Shown: in pieces, positions 45,116 to 55,544 of the stretch
Layout: each line of letters opens with the position of its first letter
Position numbering within the stretch: position 1 is the first letter of the stretch
NCBI GenBank assembly: GCA_043228905.1
Contig: JBHGNT010000004.1
Span: 18,166,001-18,230,000, forward strand
Length of the DNA: 64,000 bases
Direction of reading: 5' to 3'
Origin: Azolla caroliniana
Lineage: Eukaryota; Polypodiophyta
Notes under the pieces: generated by a model
What the model saw: the letters and a program-made list of their open reading frames with translations, nothing else
What the model was told of the DNA's origin: nothing
Databases searched by the model: none
Made by a program: the position numbers and the translations under genes

Positions 45116-45964
45116 CGTAGCGCTATCGCACCATATGCATCGTCGATCCGTATATTTGGAGCTTGTGGGGCGGTCATCCGACTTCTTCACCATCGCGATC
45201 TTTAGATTCTCCATCTCCTTCAGCAGCTGCTCCACCGTAGACGCGTCGACTCCCTTCTCGGCCGTAATCTCCCGAGCCCTCGGTTGATGGTCTTCCAGTC
45301 CCGTTCTCGGTTTCGGAATCGGTTCCGAAACCCTCTTTTCTTCGTTGGCAAGCCATTGCCCCCTCTTCGTGTAACGCGCGACGATATCCCGCACGCTTTC
45401 CCATGTTTCGGTGAGGCCGCTTTCGGTGGTCGTGTCCTCAAGAAGCACTCCGAGATCTTTCCGGTCCCGGACGTCCACAGCTCGCAAAAACATGATGACT
45501 TTGTCCGGTGCAAGAATAGTTTGATCTCTCGCGGACAACCTCCCGAACCGACTTTCGAATATCGAAAACACTTCGAGGACCTTCAGCCCCTTACCTGACG
45601 TTTCCACCCAATCCTCGAATCCCCTCCGCGTTGCCTTGGAGGAGTCCTCGATGGCAAACGTGGTCTTTAACGCCTCTTCGAATGCTTCCCACGTCGGATT
45701 TTGTTGTTGCAACCCGTGGATACTCCCTTGAAGCCCGTCAGTCGCCACCCGGTTAAAGGATGTCACTTGCAGTCCTTCCGAAGCCCGGCACCGGAGCATC
45801 TCCGCCTTGTAGTCCTGCAAATATCGCGACACATCCTTACCATTAAATTGCCCGTTGCGTTGCACGAGCCGCTCTACTGATGCCGAAATCTCCGACATCG
45901 TGCGTTGTTCTTGAAGCATCCGTTCGAACATCGCCATCATATTGTTAGCTTGTTGAGCCTCCAT
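45116..45964 (-). CDS. gag: gag of G3
   Basis: The first ATG after the primer-binding site is at 45964 (MEAQQANNMMAMFERM). The N-terminal helix-rich region is followed by a capsid-like part (RLVQRNGQFNGKDVSRYLQDY, then NPTWEAFEEALKTTFA and GRLSARDQTILA) and ends at RRCIWCDS near 45125. Only the first CX2C pair of the zinc knuckle remains before the frame is lost; the His and last Cys are absent. No other stop is seen. Confidence 0.85.
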
Positions 45965-45980
45965 CTCCTTGCCACCCGTC

Positions 45981-45998
45981 TTCACGTCGGGTTCACCA
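45981..45998 (-). other. Primer-binding site of G3
   Basis: Minus strand TGGTGAACCCGACGTG begins five bases inside the LTR. It begins TGG, as expected; the tRNA was not identified. Confidence 0.65.
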
Positions 45999-46002
45999 AC
46001 TG

Positions 46003-46809
46003 TGTCGCGCCTTTCGGCTCCGGATCGTTGCGTGAGTCGGGTGGGAACCACAGAGGTCTTGGACTAGGAGAAAGAAGTTCGTGAGATAGAGATAAATTAT
46101 GAATAAATAGCGAAGAGAAAGATAAGAAACTCGTGAATCACACGAGTATACTATATTAATTGGTACTTAGGGTGTTAAGAGAGAAGTAGACGTATAAATC
46201 GTGAATCCCACGAATAATTTTTGTATTAATTAATACTTAATCCAAATAATCAACAACCCTTTACATATTTCTCTCCTCCTTATATACGGAAGGAAGAGCT
46301 AAGCATGGCTTCATGCTTTTTTTTATTTTTACAAAAAGTGTTCATGTCCACTAAATGTGCATGTGATGCTTTTTTATTTCCTAAGTATAGGGCTCATGCA
46401 CGCTAGATGTGCATGAGTTATTTTTAGTGTCTCGTCTTTTTCATATATTAAAAAAATACACGATTTACCTTTTAATAAAGGTATGCATAAATAAAGGTCT
46501 TATACATATTAAATCTATATTTAAAACACTTAAGATAATTTAATGTAATGGTAAGGTTGGGGTTTGTCAACGTGGAGGTGCAGAGTTCGAATCATGCCCC
46601 GCGCAGTAGTGAGTATTTCCTTTTTTTTACATTTATGTCTCTATGCCGTTTTTCCTCCTTGCCGGTATGCCGTTTTCTTCCTTGCCGGTATGCCGTTTTT
46701 CCTCCTTGCCGGTATGCCGTTTTTCCTCCGGTTCTCACCGAGCACTCCATTCTCTATCCGGAGGGACAAAAATATAATTTCCACATAGTGTGCAACCTAC
46801 ACTACGACA
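46003..46809 (-). repeat. 5' LTR of G3
   Basis: 807 bp, practically identical to 39594-40376 except one additional 24-bp minisatellite unit (46642-46731) and ATGCCC in place of ACGCCC near 46594. Confidence 0.93.
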
Positions 46810-47672
46810 ACGGATGCCCAATCGAATTAATAAGAGACCAAGGGGGACACTTTCTTGGCCAAGTAGTTGAAAGCCTGGCGACATTCTATGCCGTTGTCCA
46901 TAAACGGAGCACACCATACTATCCGCAAGCAAACGGGTTAGCTGAATCAACGAACAAAACGCTCCAGAATATCCTCCGGAAGATCGTCAATGAAAACCGA
47001 ACGGATTGGGATACCAAGCTACATAGCGCGCTTTGGGCATACCGGACAACATACAAAACGAGCATCCGGACAACACCATTCCGGTTAGCGTTCGGACTAG
47101 AGGCGGTCATGCCGATGGAATTCCAAGTACCAAGCTTACGGATCCAGCTACAGGAATGGCTGAACGAGAAGGAGTCGGAGGCAATACGGTTAACAGCGTT
47201 GTGTGAACTCGAGGAACAACGACTGGCAAGCATCCTGCACTTAGAATTGGAACAACGGCGACAGAAAGCATTTGTCGACCGGCACAGGAAAGGAAATGAA
47301 AAAATGTTCGCAATCGGCAAGCCGGTGTTAGTATTTCAGACCCGGATGGGCAAGATGTCGGGAAAACTACGGTTTAGATGGACCGGCCCGTATTGGCTGA
47401 CATGTGAGTATCATGGGTCCTACCAGTTAGGGACACTTGCCGGCGAAGTGCTAGGCAAATGGGTAAATGGATTCCGATTGAAGCCATATAGAGGACCGAT
47501 GCCTAAGAACCCATTTGAGCAAAGGACCGACATCAGTGAGGAAACGACAACCTGTGAGGGGAACGGCAACCACCAAGACGGAGGAGACGGCAAGCCAGTA
47601 ACAGGGGGGAAAGAGGCGACGGCAAACCGTAAGGAGGCCGGTAAGGGTCCGATAGGACCAACGGACAACTAA
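46810..47672 (+). pseudogene. G2 integrase C-terminal part
   Basis: Continues the integrase after G3: CPIELIRDQGGHFLGQ, then PYYPQANGLAESTNKT (catalytic Glu) and the C-terminal GKPVLVFQTRMGK and LRFRWTGPYWLT, with an end rich in Asn, Gly and Lys. It aligns with G1 residues about 1645-1890. This part carries no stop before 47672. Confidence 0.9.
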
Positions 47673-48054
47673 CCTCACTCCACATTAAAATTTATCAAAA
47701 AAGAAAAAGAAAAAAACGAAGTAATCATGCAAAAGCGAGGTATGAATGGACGAAAGAGCGAGGAGCGAAAAGGTACGTAGTGGGCATTTAAGCGGCACCA
47801 CAGGACATAATGCTATTTTTAGTACACGACGTGCACACACTCAAAAAAGGCGCCAGAATGCACAGAGAAAAACCACTGCGCGTGGAGACCCTCTACTTTG
47901 ACGAACCTAGGAGCACAGAAGCACCAAGGCGCTACAAGATCATCAGACGAGAACCTACGCACAGAGAACCCCCGCCTTTGGAACTCTCTCTCTCTCTCAC
48001 TCTCGCTCTCATCACCAGCCAACCTTGCCACCACAATCCGACCTCGACACAGAC
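47673..48054 (+). promoter_or_regulatory. Spacer between pol and ORF3 of G2
   Basis: After the pol stop comes an A/G-rich tract (47690-47725), then GGGCATTTAAGCGGCACC near 47783-47800 and a CT-repeat leader (47983-48010) before the ATG at 48055. The layout resembles the G1 spacer. Promoter activity is a hypothesis. Confidence 0.35.
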
Positions 48055-48580
48055 ATGGACCCACAAACGCTGTCGGAAGCCGCTAAGAAATGGCTAAAGC
48101 AACACGGGCTTGAGGGCTTCTTGACGATTATGGAGGTACCGCCACACAAAGAAGCCGACAAGGTGATCAAAGAAATCGACACAGAGGTCATAACGGCGGA
48201 GGCGATCCGAGCGTTAACAGGCCTTTCGGAGGGAGGCATACTCACAATTGACAATCCGACCTCGGAGCAACTCATCAAGTATTTTGGTGAGTACTCCCTA
48301 GCCAACAAGGGCTACCGGACACAGGGCGGCAGAGATATGTTGTTCCGCGAGATTGCTCGTGTGCTCCACGAATACGGCCATGTGTACCCTAGACCCCCTG
48401 TCATGCCGCAGAATCGGGCAGGGATGATCATCGCCACCTATGAAGGGATCAAGGTGGATTGGCCGGTATTGATTGCAGACGGTTTGTGTGCGGCGATCGA
48501 GATCGTCAGAGGCAAAGATGGCAAGGAAGGCCGAGACGGACGGAGGATATGGCACGCCGTAACGCAGTGGCTCACCTTGC
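48055..48580 (+). CDS. G2 third ORF, N-terminal domain
   Basis: The ATG at 48055 opens a frame of 175 codons up to the C5 insertion: MDPQTLSEAAKKWLKQHG, then ITAEAIRALTGLSEGG, EQLIKYFGEYSLANKGY, LFREIARVLHEYGHVYP, WPVLIADGLCAAIEIVRGK and RRIWHAVTQWLTLL. It looks like a folded, mainly helical domain with conserved aromatic and Gly positions. It is not integrase, RNase H or a membrane protein. I do not recognise it. G1 lacks it at the same place. The frame continues at 54094. Confidence 0.7.
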
Positions 48581-48884
48581 TGTCGAATACAAGTGTATAA
48601 TGGACGTATTCACACTATCCCTTTTCTATAGATCAAGTCTGGGCCATTTGTGTAATTAGCATAAATGGTAGTTGCCCTAAGTCGGTCACTATATATAGTG
48701 ACCTTGTAACCTTTTTGTAAGGTTGGTTGTATTATTCTTTTCTATTGAATAAAGAGTCTTTTGTGCCTCTCTCTCTCCCTCTCTCTGTCTCTGTGCACGT
48801 TCTTGAAAACTGTCATACGCAGGTACTCAACCCCAATCGAATGCTGCTTGATCTTCCGCATCGACACGGCCTTTGTCCCCAACA
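48581..48884 (+). repeat. 5' LTR of C5
   Basis: 304 bp, TGTCGAATAC to CCCCAACA. A perfect 20-base palindrome at 48684-48703 has TATATA at its centre; AATAAA lies at 48748-48753, followed by a CT-rich tract. Confidence 0.96.
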
Positions 48885-48886
48885 TC

Positions 48887-48899
48887 TGGTATCAGAGCC
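48887..48899 (+). other. Primer-binding site of C5
   Basis: TGGTATCAGAGCC, two bases after the LTR, the usual complement of initiator tRNA-Met in plant copia elements. Confidence 0.92.
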
Positions 48900-49559
48900 T
48901 GCACAGTATTCGGTCCTTCAACTCGCTGTCGGCCGTCGTCTCAGCCTGCGTCATTCGAAGAAGAGAGAAGAAGAAAAACGAGGCTTGCATCTCATCGCGT
49001 TAGATCATCTTCGCTTGGAGTAAGCCAGCCGGCTGTACTCTGTTCCCTGTGATCGTAACCGCTCGAGGTGAAGTCCCTTGGTGCAACATTGACACGATCG
49101 TGCTCCACTCGGTTAAACGGCATCCGAAGAGGTCATCAAACGCTGCGCGCCGCTCATTGTAACCACTCGGAGCAGATCGGTCTCAAGACAACAACCCCAA
49201 TTCGTGCTTCATCCGGCTGATCGACATTCGGGAGGATCAGTTGGATCCGTCTCTCTCGTCGCTGCAGTCACCCGAAGCAGAATCGGTCCAGACAATCGGT
49301 TTCAATAATCGGTATTTGGCATATATATTTGGAAGCGAACCGGGCTCACTCCGACTCGGCAACATTCGGGAAGACCAGTCGGTTCTGTCCCTCAAGTTAC
49401 CGGAGTCAATTCGAGCAAGTTCAACAATACATATATCTGAAGCCGAACCGACTCGGGTTCAAATCCGACTAGAACGATATCGGGTGAGCCAATCGGCTGC
49501 ACTCCAACGAGGTTCATAGTCGACTCCGAACCGAGCTTCGTCAACCGAAACCAAATTTG

Positions 49560-52500
49560 ATGGCATCCACATCCGGCTCGTCAGAAATGAGTCTACGAAA
49601 GTTCGATGGATCGAACTTCAACTTCTGGAAGGAGCAAATGCAGGACTATCTCATAGTTAAGGGGCAAATCGATCCCATCGAAAATGAAGAACCTCCAGAA
49701 GGATACAAACCAATTGAGTGGCAGAAGCTGGACAGAATCGTCCGCGCCACGATTCGGATGCACCTATCGGAATCGGTATACTTTACGGTGCAATCGTGTA
49801 CGACAGCATTCGAACTGTGGAAAACACTGTCGGACACTTACGAAAAGAAGGTCGCCGCAACGAAGATGTTTCTGATCCGGCGCCTCTACAACTTGCGGAT
49901 GAAAGAATCCGATTCGGTTCAAGCACATCTCAATGAGTACGAAAGCATAAGCTCCCAAATCTCATCTCAGGGGACGGCAATCGAGGATGAACTCAGAGCA
50001 ATGATACTCATGAGCAGCCTTCCCTCATCATGGGAAACTTTCGTCACAACCGTGTGCAACGCGTCAACCACGGCTGTTAAATACTCCGAAGTCACGAGCG
50101 CAATCCTGACCGAAGCAGCTCGGAGAAAGTCTTTCGCCAAAGACTCAACAGACGACGCTTACGTAGTACAAGGTTCGACAGACCGATCGAACATACGAGG
50201 AAGAGATTCCTCACGGCAGCCGAACAATCAGCGAAGACGGAGCCAGTCACGGGATAATCGAATCTGCAACTATTGCAAGAAACCCGGACACATCAAAGCC
50301 GACTGCCGCGCACTCAAGAACAAGAACGACAAGTCTCAGAAATCAGACAAGAAGAGTGGCCGGCATGAGGAGATCAATTACGTCAGCTTCTCAGCTGATG
50401 TGCTACCAAACGACCCGAATATACTATCAATCGAAAATCCAGTCGGATCAGAAGTTCTGCTCACGACTGAAGAATCGAGCACATGGCTCTTAGATTCGGG
50501 CGCGTCATTTCACGTGACTCCTCATCGATCCCAATTTCGGCAATATACGATCCGTCACTCCGACTCAGTTCGAGTCGGCAACTCGCAACACTGTGACATC
50601 ATTGGAATCGGCACAGTAGAGCTCAACCTTGCAGGTGGCTCTACACTTGTACTTCGCAATGTCCGACATGTACCCGAGCTCTCAAGGCCATTGATCTCAG
50701 TCGGACAACTAGATGAAGACGGCATTCGTGCCGGTTTTTCTTCGGGAGGGTGGACACTCCACAGGGGGAACCTCCTGCTTGCTAGAGGACCCAAGATACA
50801 CTCACTGTATCCGTTACATGTTACGCTCAGAGAGGGTAACCTGTTTTTGGTGGATATTCCTGTGTCATCACTATGGCACAGACGATTAGGACACCTCAGC
50901 AAGGTCGGCATTACGCACCTATCTAGAGCCGGATACATCCCTAAACTCTCCTTCTCGGACCATCAATTCTGCGAACATTGCCAGTATGGCAAACAAGCAG
51001 CCGCATCACACCCGACATCAGCACCAAGAGAAACGAGACCTCTCGATTTAGTCCACTCGGACGTCTGTGGCCCAATGCCGCATCAGTCTCTCGGCGGTGC
51101 CTCTTACTTCGTCAGTTTTATTGACGATTCGACTCGAAAGGTGTGGGCTTATCCAATTCGCACCAAAGATCGTGTCTTCTCGATCTTCTCCGATTGGCTC
51201 GCTATGGTAGAAAATCAAACCGACCGAAAACTGAAATGCTTTCGGACCGACAATGGGGGAGAGTTCAAATCAGAAGAATTCGTCAAATTCTGCCGACAAC
51301 GCGGCATCCGACGTGAATTTACGGCACCACACAGTCCGGAGCAAAACGGGATTGCAGAACGAATGAATCGGACAATCCAAGAACGGATAGTTTCCATGCT
51401 CCAACACTCTGGACTGTCGGATGGCTTCTGGGCAGAGGCTCTACTCACGGCAGTACACATAATCAATATGTCGCCAAGCAGACCTCTAGGACTTCAAATT
51501 CCTCAGGAACTATGGATCGGCAGTAAGCCGAATTACGACAAGCTGAGGATCTTCGGATGCGAGGCATACGCCCTTATTCCGAAAGATGATCGCCAAAAAC
51601 TTGCACCTCGGTCCAGGAAATGCATTTTCCTTGGATATGGATCAGATGGCGAAATGGGATACCGACTCTGGGACCCCGAACGCAGACAAATCGTTCGAAG
51701 TTCGGACGTTGTGTTCAACGAGTCGGCTATGAATCCATCAGTCGAAAAACCGATCGAAGTCCGAAGGGTAACATTTTCCGATGTGCCGACCCTTCAAGAA
51801 GGCCCCGCTCTTAACACACGGTCAGCTTCACGGGTAGCTGAACCTTACACTACCGACTCGGACAACTCTGACTCGGCACAGCCGAATGATTCGCTTTCGG
51901 ACCATCCGACCTCGATACCCGATGCGACCAGTCCAATCATTCCTCGACGATCCGAGAGACTGTCGCAACCTCCGGAGAGGTATTCTCCTGGAATTTTCTT
52001 CACCGACGCCGGCGAACCGACGTCTTACGAAGAAGCATCGACATCTGTCGACTCAGCCACCTGGCATCTGGCGATGGAGTCGGAAATGCACTCCATTCGG
52101 GCAAACAAGACTTGGGATCTAGTCGAACTACCTAAGAATCGACGTGCTCTTCCTTGCAAGTGGGTTTATCGACTAAAAGAGACGTCTGATTCGACCACCC
52201 CAAAGTACAAGGCCAGATTAGTTGCGAAGGGCTTCCGACAAGAATATGGCGTCGACTTCGACGAGATTTTTTCACCAGTGGTGAAAATGACAACCCTTCG
52301 TTTTCTACTCGGCGTAGTGGCAGCCGACAACCTGGAGCTGATTCAGCTAGATGTCAAAACAGCCTTCCTCCATGGTGATCTTGAAGAGGAAATTTATATG
52401 GAGCAGCCAAAAGGCTTCCTGGCAACTGGCCAAGAACATCTAGTCTGCCGACTCAGGAAGAGTCTATACGGCCTCAAACAGGCACCGCGACAATGGTACA

Positions 52501-53591
52501 AGAAGTTCGACGACTTCATCCAATCGATCGGCTTCTCAAAAAGCGATGAGGACCATTGTCTTTTTACCAACACAGCTCAAGATGGATCACCCATCTTCCT
52601 CATCATTTACGTGGACGACATGCTAATTTCTGGACGCCACGCGGGCGAACTTGCCGATCTCATTCGGCAACTGCGGTTGAAGTTTGCCATGAAGGACCTC
52701 GGTCCGGCACGACACATACTTGGCATGAAGATTAGTCGGCATCGCGATAAACGACATCTTTTTTTGTCTCAGACCGACTATATCGGACGTGTCTTGGAAC
52801 GCTTCAACATGCAATCAGCCAAATCTGCTTCAACCCCGCTCCCCATGAATCTTCGGCTCTCTCAGCGAGACTGCCCGACATCCGGTCCGGAGGGGGAAGA
52901 TATGAAGTCGGTACCATATGCACCGGCAGTCGGCTCCCTTATGTACCTGATGGTCGCGACACGGCCTGATATTTCTCATGCCGTAGGAGTCGTTAGCAGA
53001 TTTATGCACAATCCTGGCCGATCGCATTGGAACGCAGTCAAGCATGTGTTCAAATATCTGGCTGGCACAAAAGACCACGGCATTCTTTTCGGCCCGAACT
53101 CAACCTCAGGCGTAGTCGGTTACACCGACTCAGACTTCGCCGACTGCATAGACAGTCAGAAATCAACAACTGGATACTGCTTCAAATTCGGCAATGGAGC
53201 AATTTCGTGGAAGTCGAAACTTCAGGAGTGCACAGCGACCTCAACGACCGAAGCAGAATATGTAGCTGCGTCCGACGCTACAAAAGAAGCTTTGTGGCTC
53301 GGCCGGCTGGCGCACACGTTCCGACAAGTCGACCATGACTCGGCCCCAGTTGTCTATAGCGACAGTCAAGGTGCTGTTGCCTTGTCGAGAAATCCGGTTC
53401 ACCACAACGCCTCCAAACATATCGACGTTCGATATCACTTCGTTCGGGACTGCGTCATTTCAGGGAAAATCGGTCTAGAGAAAATATCCACAACCGACAA
53501 TGTCGCAGATGGAATGACCAAGTGTCTTTCGGCAGACCGCTTTCGGTCCCTTCGGCATCAGATGGGCGTAACGACAAACCAGTCCGGTTAG
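49560..53591 (+). CDS. gag-pol: gag-pol polyprotein of copia element C5
   Basis: A single 1343-aa frame from the ATG at 49560 (MASTSGSSEM). A 660-base leader without a long ORF precedes it. Domains, approximate residues: gag (10-230), zinc knuckle CNYCKKPGHIKADC (235), protease WLLDSGASFHVTP (308), integrase with LWHRRLGHLS and CEHCQYGK (437-478), catalytic HSDVCGPM, RTDNGG and EQNGIAERMNRT (498, 561, 595), RT CKWVYRLKE to IYVDDMLISG (865-1016), RNase H GYTDSDFADC, TEAEYVAASD and YSDSQGAVALSRNP (1187-1275). All catalytic residues are present and there is no stop or frameshift. As in other Ty1 elements, the polyprotein makes virus-like particles and copies and integrates the element. It is of a different family from C1-C4. 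Confidence 0.97.
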   Translation: MASTSGSSEMSLRKFDGSNFNFWKEQMQDYLIVKGQIDPIENEEPPEGYKPIEWQKLDRIVRATIRMHLSESVYFTVQSCTTAFELWKTLSDTYEKKVAATKMFLIRRLYNLRMKESDSVQAHLNEYESISSQISSQGTAIEDELRAMILMSSLPSSWETFVTTVCNASTTAVKYSEVTSAILTEAARRKSFAKDSTDDAYVVQGSTDRSNIRGRDSSRQPNNQRRRSQSRDNRICNYCKKPGHIKADCRALKNKNDKSQKSDKKSGRHEEINYVSFSADVLPNDPNILSIENPVGSEVLLTTEESSTWLLDSGASFHVTPHRSQFRQYTIRHSDSVRVGNSQHCDIIGIGTVELNLAGGSTLVLRNVRHVPELSRPLISVGQLDEDGIRAGFSSGGWTLHRGNLLLARGPKIHSLYPLHVTLREGNLFLVDIPVSSLWHRRLGHLSKVGITHLSRAGYIPKLSFSDHQFCEHCQYGKQAAASHPTSAPRETRPLDLVHSDVCGPMPHQSLGGASYFVSFIDDSTRKVWAYPIRTKDRVFSIFSDWLAMVENQTDRKLKCFRTDNGGEFKSEEFVKFCRQRGIRREFTAPHSPEQNGIAERMNRTIQERIVSMLQHSGLSDGFWAEALLTAVHIINMSPSRPLGLQIPQELWIGSKPNYDKLRIFGCEAYALIPKDDRQKLAPRSRKCIFLGYGSDGEMGYRLWDPERRQIVRSSDVVFNESAMNPSVEKPIEVRRVTFSDVPTLQEGPALNTRSASRVAEPYTTDSDNSDSAQPNDSLSDHPTSIPDATSPIIPRRSERLSQPPERYSPGIFFTDAGEPTSYEEASTSVDSATWHLAMESEMHSIRANKTWDLVELPKNRRALPCKWVYRLKETSDSTTPKYKARLVAKGFRQEYGVDFDEIFSPVVKMTTLRFLLGVVAADNLELIQLDVKTAFLHGDLEEEIYMEQPKGFLATGQEHLVCRLRKSLYGLKQAPRQWYKKFDDFIQSIGFSKSDEDHCLFTNTAQDGSPIFLIIYVDDMLISGRHAGELADLIRQLRLKFAMKDLGPARHILGMKISRHRDKRHLFLSQTDYIGRVLERFNMQSAKSASTPLPMNLRLSQRDCPTSGPEGEDMKSVPYAPAVGSLMYLMVATRPDISHAVGVVSRFMHNPGRSHWNAVKHVFKYLAGTKDHGILFGPNSTSGVVGYTDSDFADCIDSQKSTTGYCFKFGNGAISWKSKLQECTATSTTEAEYVAASDATKEALWLGRLAHTFRQVDHDSAPVVYSDSQGAVALSRNPVHHNASKHIDVRYHFVRDCVISGKIGLEKISTTDNVADGMTKCLSADRFRSLRHQMGVTTNQSG

Positions 53592-53784
53592 AGCCGGACA
53601 CAGCGCAGGATGGTTTCCGACAACCGACATCAGTTCCTTAACGATCGGCTTCAACTCTTCCGACCCGACCAGTCCGGTCTTCTGCCTTCGGACCCTGCCG
53701 ACTCGAACAAAACTGATATGTCCGAGAACCTAGGTTTATACCTGTAATCTTAGATAACCCATGTATACGCCCATTATGGGGGAG

Positions 53785-54088
53785 TGTCGAATACAAGTGT
53801 ATAATGGACGTATTCACACTATCCCTTTTCTATAGATCAAGTCTGGGCCATTTGTGTAATTAGCATAAATGGTAGTTGCCCTAAGTCGGTCACTATATAT
53901 AGTGACCTTGTAACCTTTTTGTAAGGTTGGTTGTATTATTCTTTTCTATTGAATAAAGAGTCTTTTGTGCCTCTCTCTCTCCCTCTCTCTGTCTCTGTGC
54001 ACGTTCTTGAAAACTGTCATACGCAGGTACTCAACCCCAATCGAATGCTGCTTGATCTTCCGCATCGACACGGCCTTTGTCCCCAACA
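53785..54088 (+). repeat. 3' LTR of C5
   Basis: 304 bp, no difference from the 5' LTR was seen; the palindromic TATA is at 53888-53907. Confidence 0.96.
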
Positions 54089-54093
54089 CTTGC

Positions 54094-55544
54094 TTGTGCC
54101 ACCCGTCCAGCCCGTCCAGCCCAAGAAGCTGGGAAGAGTGGCGGATGGCACCCCAAAGACGGCTTCCAAAAGACAACAATTGTTGGCCTCTAAGGCCACT
54201 AAGGGGAAGGCAGCAGACGCAGAACATGCGGGAAAGAAGAGCGCCAACCGGAAGCGGCCAACGGATGCGCAAGAGGAACCACCGGTACGGCCCGTAAAGG
54301 TTACACTCCGCCGACCGGTGAATAAAGAAACGGACCCCTTGGCGGCAAAACTCAATGCCGGGACTCAGGAAGAAGAAATAGAGGAGGAGCCTACGGAGCA
54401 CCTCCAGCGACGGTCGTCGGCAAGGACCGTTGAGGCAGCCGGGAAACTTTCGGACCCTCAGACGGAGGGAACACCGGCTCCCCATACTGAGACTCCCATG
54501 CCAAGGGAGGAACCGGAACCGGTGCGCACGACACCGGAATCAGAAGCCCCTGCACCACCGGCAACAACGGCAAGCCCCATCCCGCCAAAGCCGGAAAGGT
54601 CAATGCAGCCTCGCTCAGCCAACCAAGAAGAAGCGCAAGGGGAACCAAGACAACAGGGTGGTCCACGGGCTAAAACGGACTTGCAACTCGGCGCAATCAG
54701 GCGGTACCACCCATCTACAAGCGAGCCCATCTGTCAAACCTCCGTGCAAGCACAACAATGCGCCGGTAGCCTGTGGCTCCGGTGGATAGGCGAACAGATT
54801 GCCGGAGCAGTGGGGTATATTGAGGCGGAAGAAAGAGCGCAAAGCGAACGGTTGCTCGTCACAACCGAACAACTAGAGACAGCCCGATCTAGAATCCGGT
54901 GCCTTGAAAAAGACTTGGATTAGGTCACGGTAGAGATGGCCAAAATGGCCTTAACGGCAACACAGATCCAATCACCGGTGACTCCGGTAAGTGTACAGAA
55001 TAAAGAAACAGATCAACCTATACATACCAATAAAACCCCGGCAATGGAAACCGTTCCAGAGAGAGATGCGGCGCAAGCCCAGGAGCTTGCGGAATTGAGA
55101 GATGAACTTGCTGCACAAGAAGCTCTAAGGAGCCGAGAACAGGAATTGAAGACAGCGGCTGAATCAGAATTAAAGAAGACTGCTGAGAACCTCCGCCAGG
55201 CAGAGGAGAGCCTCCGGAAAGGCCATCAAGCGTACGACCGGCTAAGGGAGGAAAAAGACAAAGTGTTGCAGGAAAAGGACAACCTGCGGAAGACGGCGGA
55301 AACGAAAATTGAACGGCTAAAGGAAGAGCTCCGCCAGCAAAAGGACCGCGACGACCGAGCCCGTCGACAGATCAACGCACGGCTCAAGCAAAAGACAGAT
55401 GATTTTGAGCACCTGCACCGGGACTACAAACGGCTGGAAACGGAGCATAAGGAACGGATGGCCGAGCTCCAACAGGAAGTTGATCGGGCTGCGATGGCGA
55501 TCGCCGACGAACGTGCGGAAAATACAAGACGGTTGGACCCATGA
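54094..55544 (+). CDS. G2 third ORF, linker and coiled-coil part
   Basis: Continues the frame of 48055-48580 after C5. First a Lys/Ala-rich then Pro/Glu/Thr-rich linker (to about 54740), then SLWLRWIGEQIAGAVG and EAEERAQSERLLVTTEQLE, with one TAG near 54921. A long charged segment follows, rich in heptad-like Glu/Lys/Leu/Arg (ELRDELAAQEALRSREQE, then LRQAEESLRKGHQAY and ERLKEELRQQKDRDDR), which looks like a continuous coiled coil, and a TGA at 55542-55544. With the N-terminal part the protein would have about 658 residues. The coiled-coil half corresponds to G1 1-430. A structural, particle-associated or nucleic-acid-binding role would be guesswork. Confidence 0.75.

Larger units (their letters stand above)
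39594..46809 (-). mobile_element. Ty3 element G3 of a non-chromodomain lineage, inserted in G2 integrase
   Basis: LTRs at 39594-40376 (3') and 46003-46809 (5') with TGTCG/CGACA ends. ACGG is present on both sides (39590-39593 and 46810-46813), a 4-bp TSD; removal restores the G2 integrase frame across CRYG-CPIEL. The element lies on the minus strand: gag, protease, RT, RNase H, integrase. The two LTRs differ only by one 24-bp repeat unit and about one base, so insertion is recent. Confidence 0.95.
48581..54088 (+). mobile_element. Complete copia element C5 inserted in G2 ORF3
   Basis: 5508 bp with two 304-bp LTRs that look identical base for base, a perfect TSD CTTGC (48576-48580 and 54089-54093), a Met-type primer site and a purine tract ATTATGGGGGAG at 53773-53784. 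One long uninterrupted ORF encodes all domains. This is the youngest-looking insertion and may be able to move. Removal restores the ORF3 frame (LTLL then VPPVQP). Confidence 0.97.

Noticed and set aside
48727-49023. Frame in the C5 LTR and leader, also at 53931 joined to G2 ORF3
   Set aside because: LTR sequence carrying a chance open frame; the 53931-54923 frame is an LTR read-through fused to the true ORF3 continuation at 54094.
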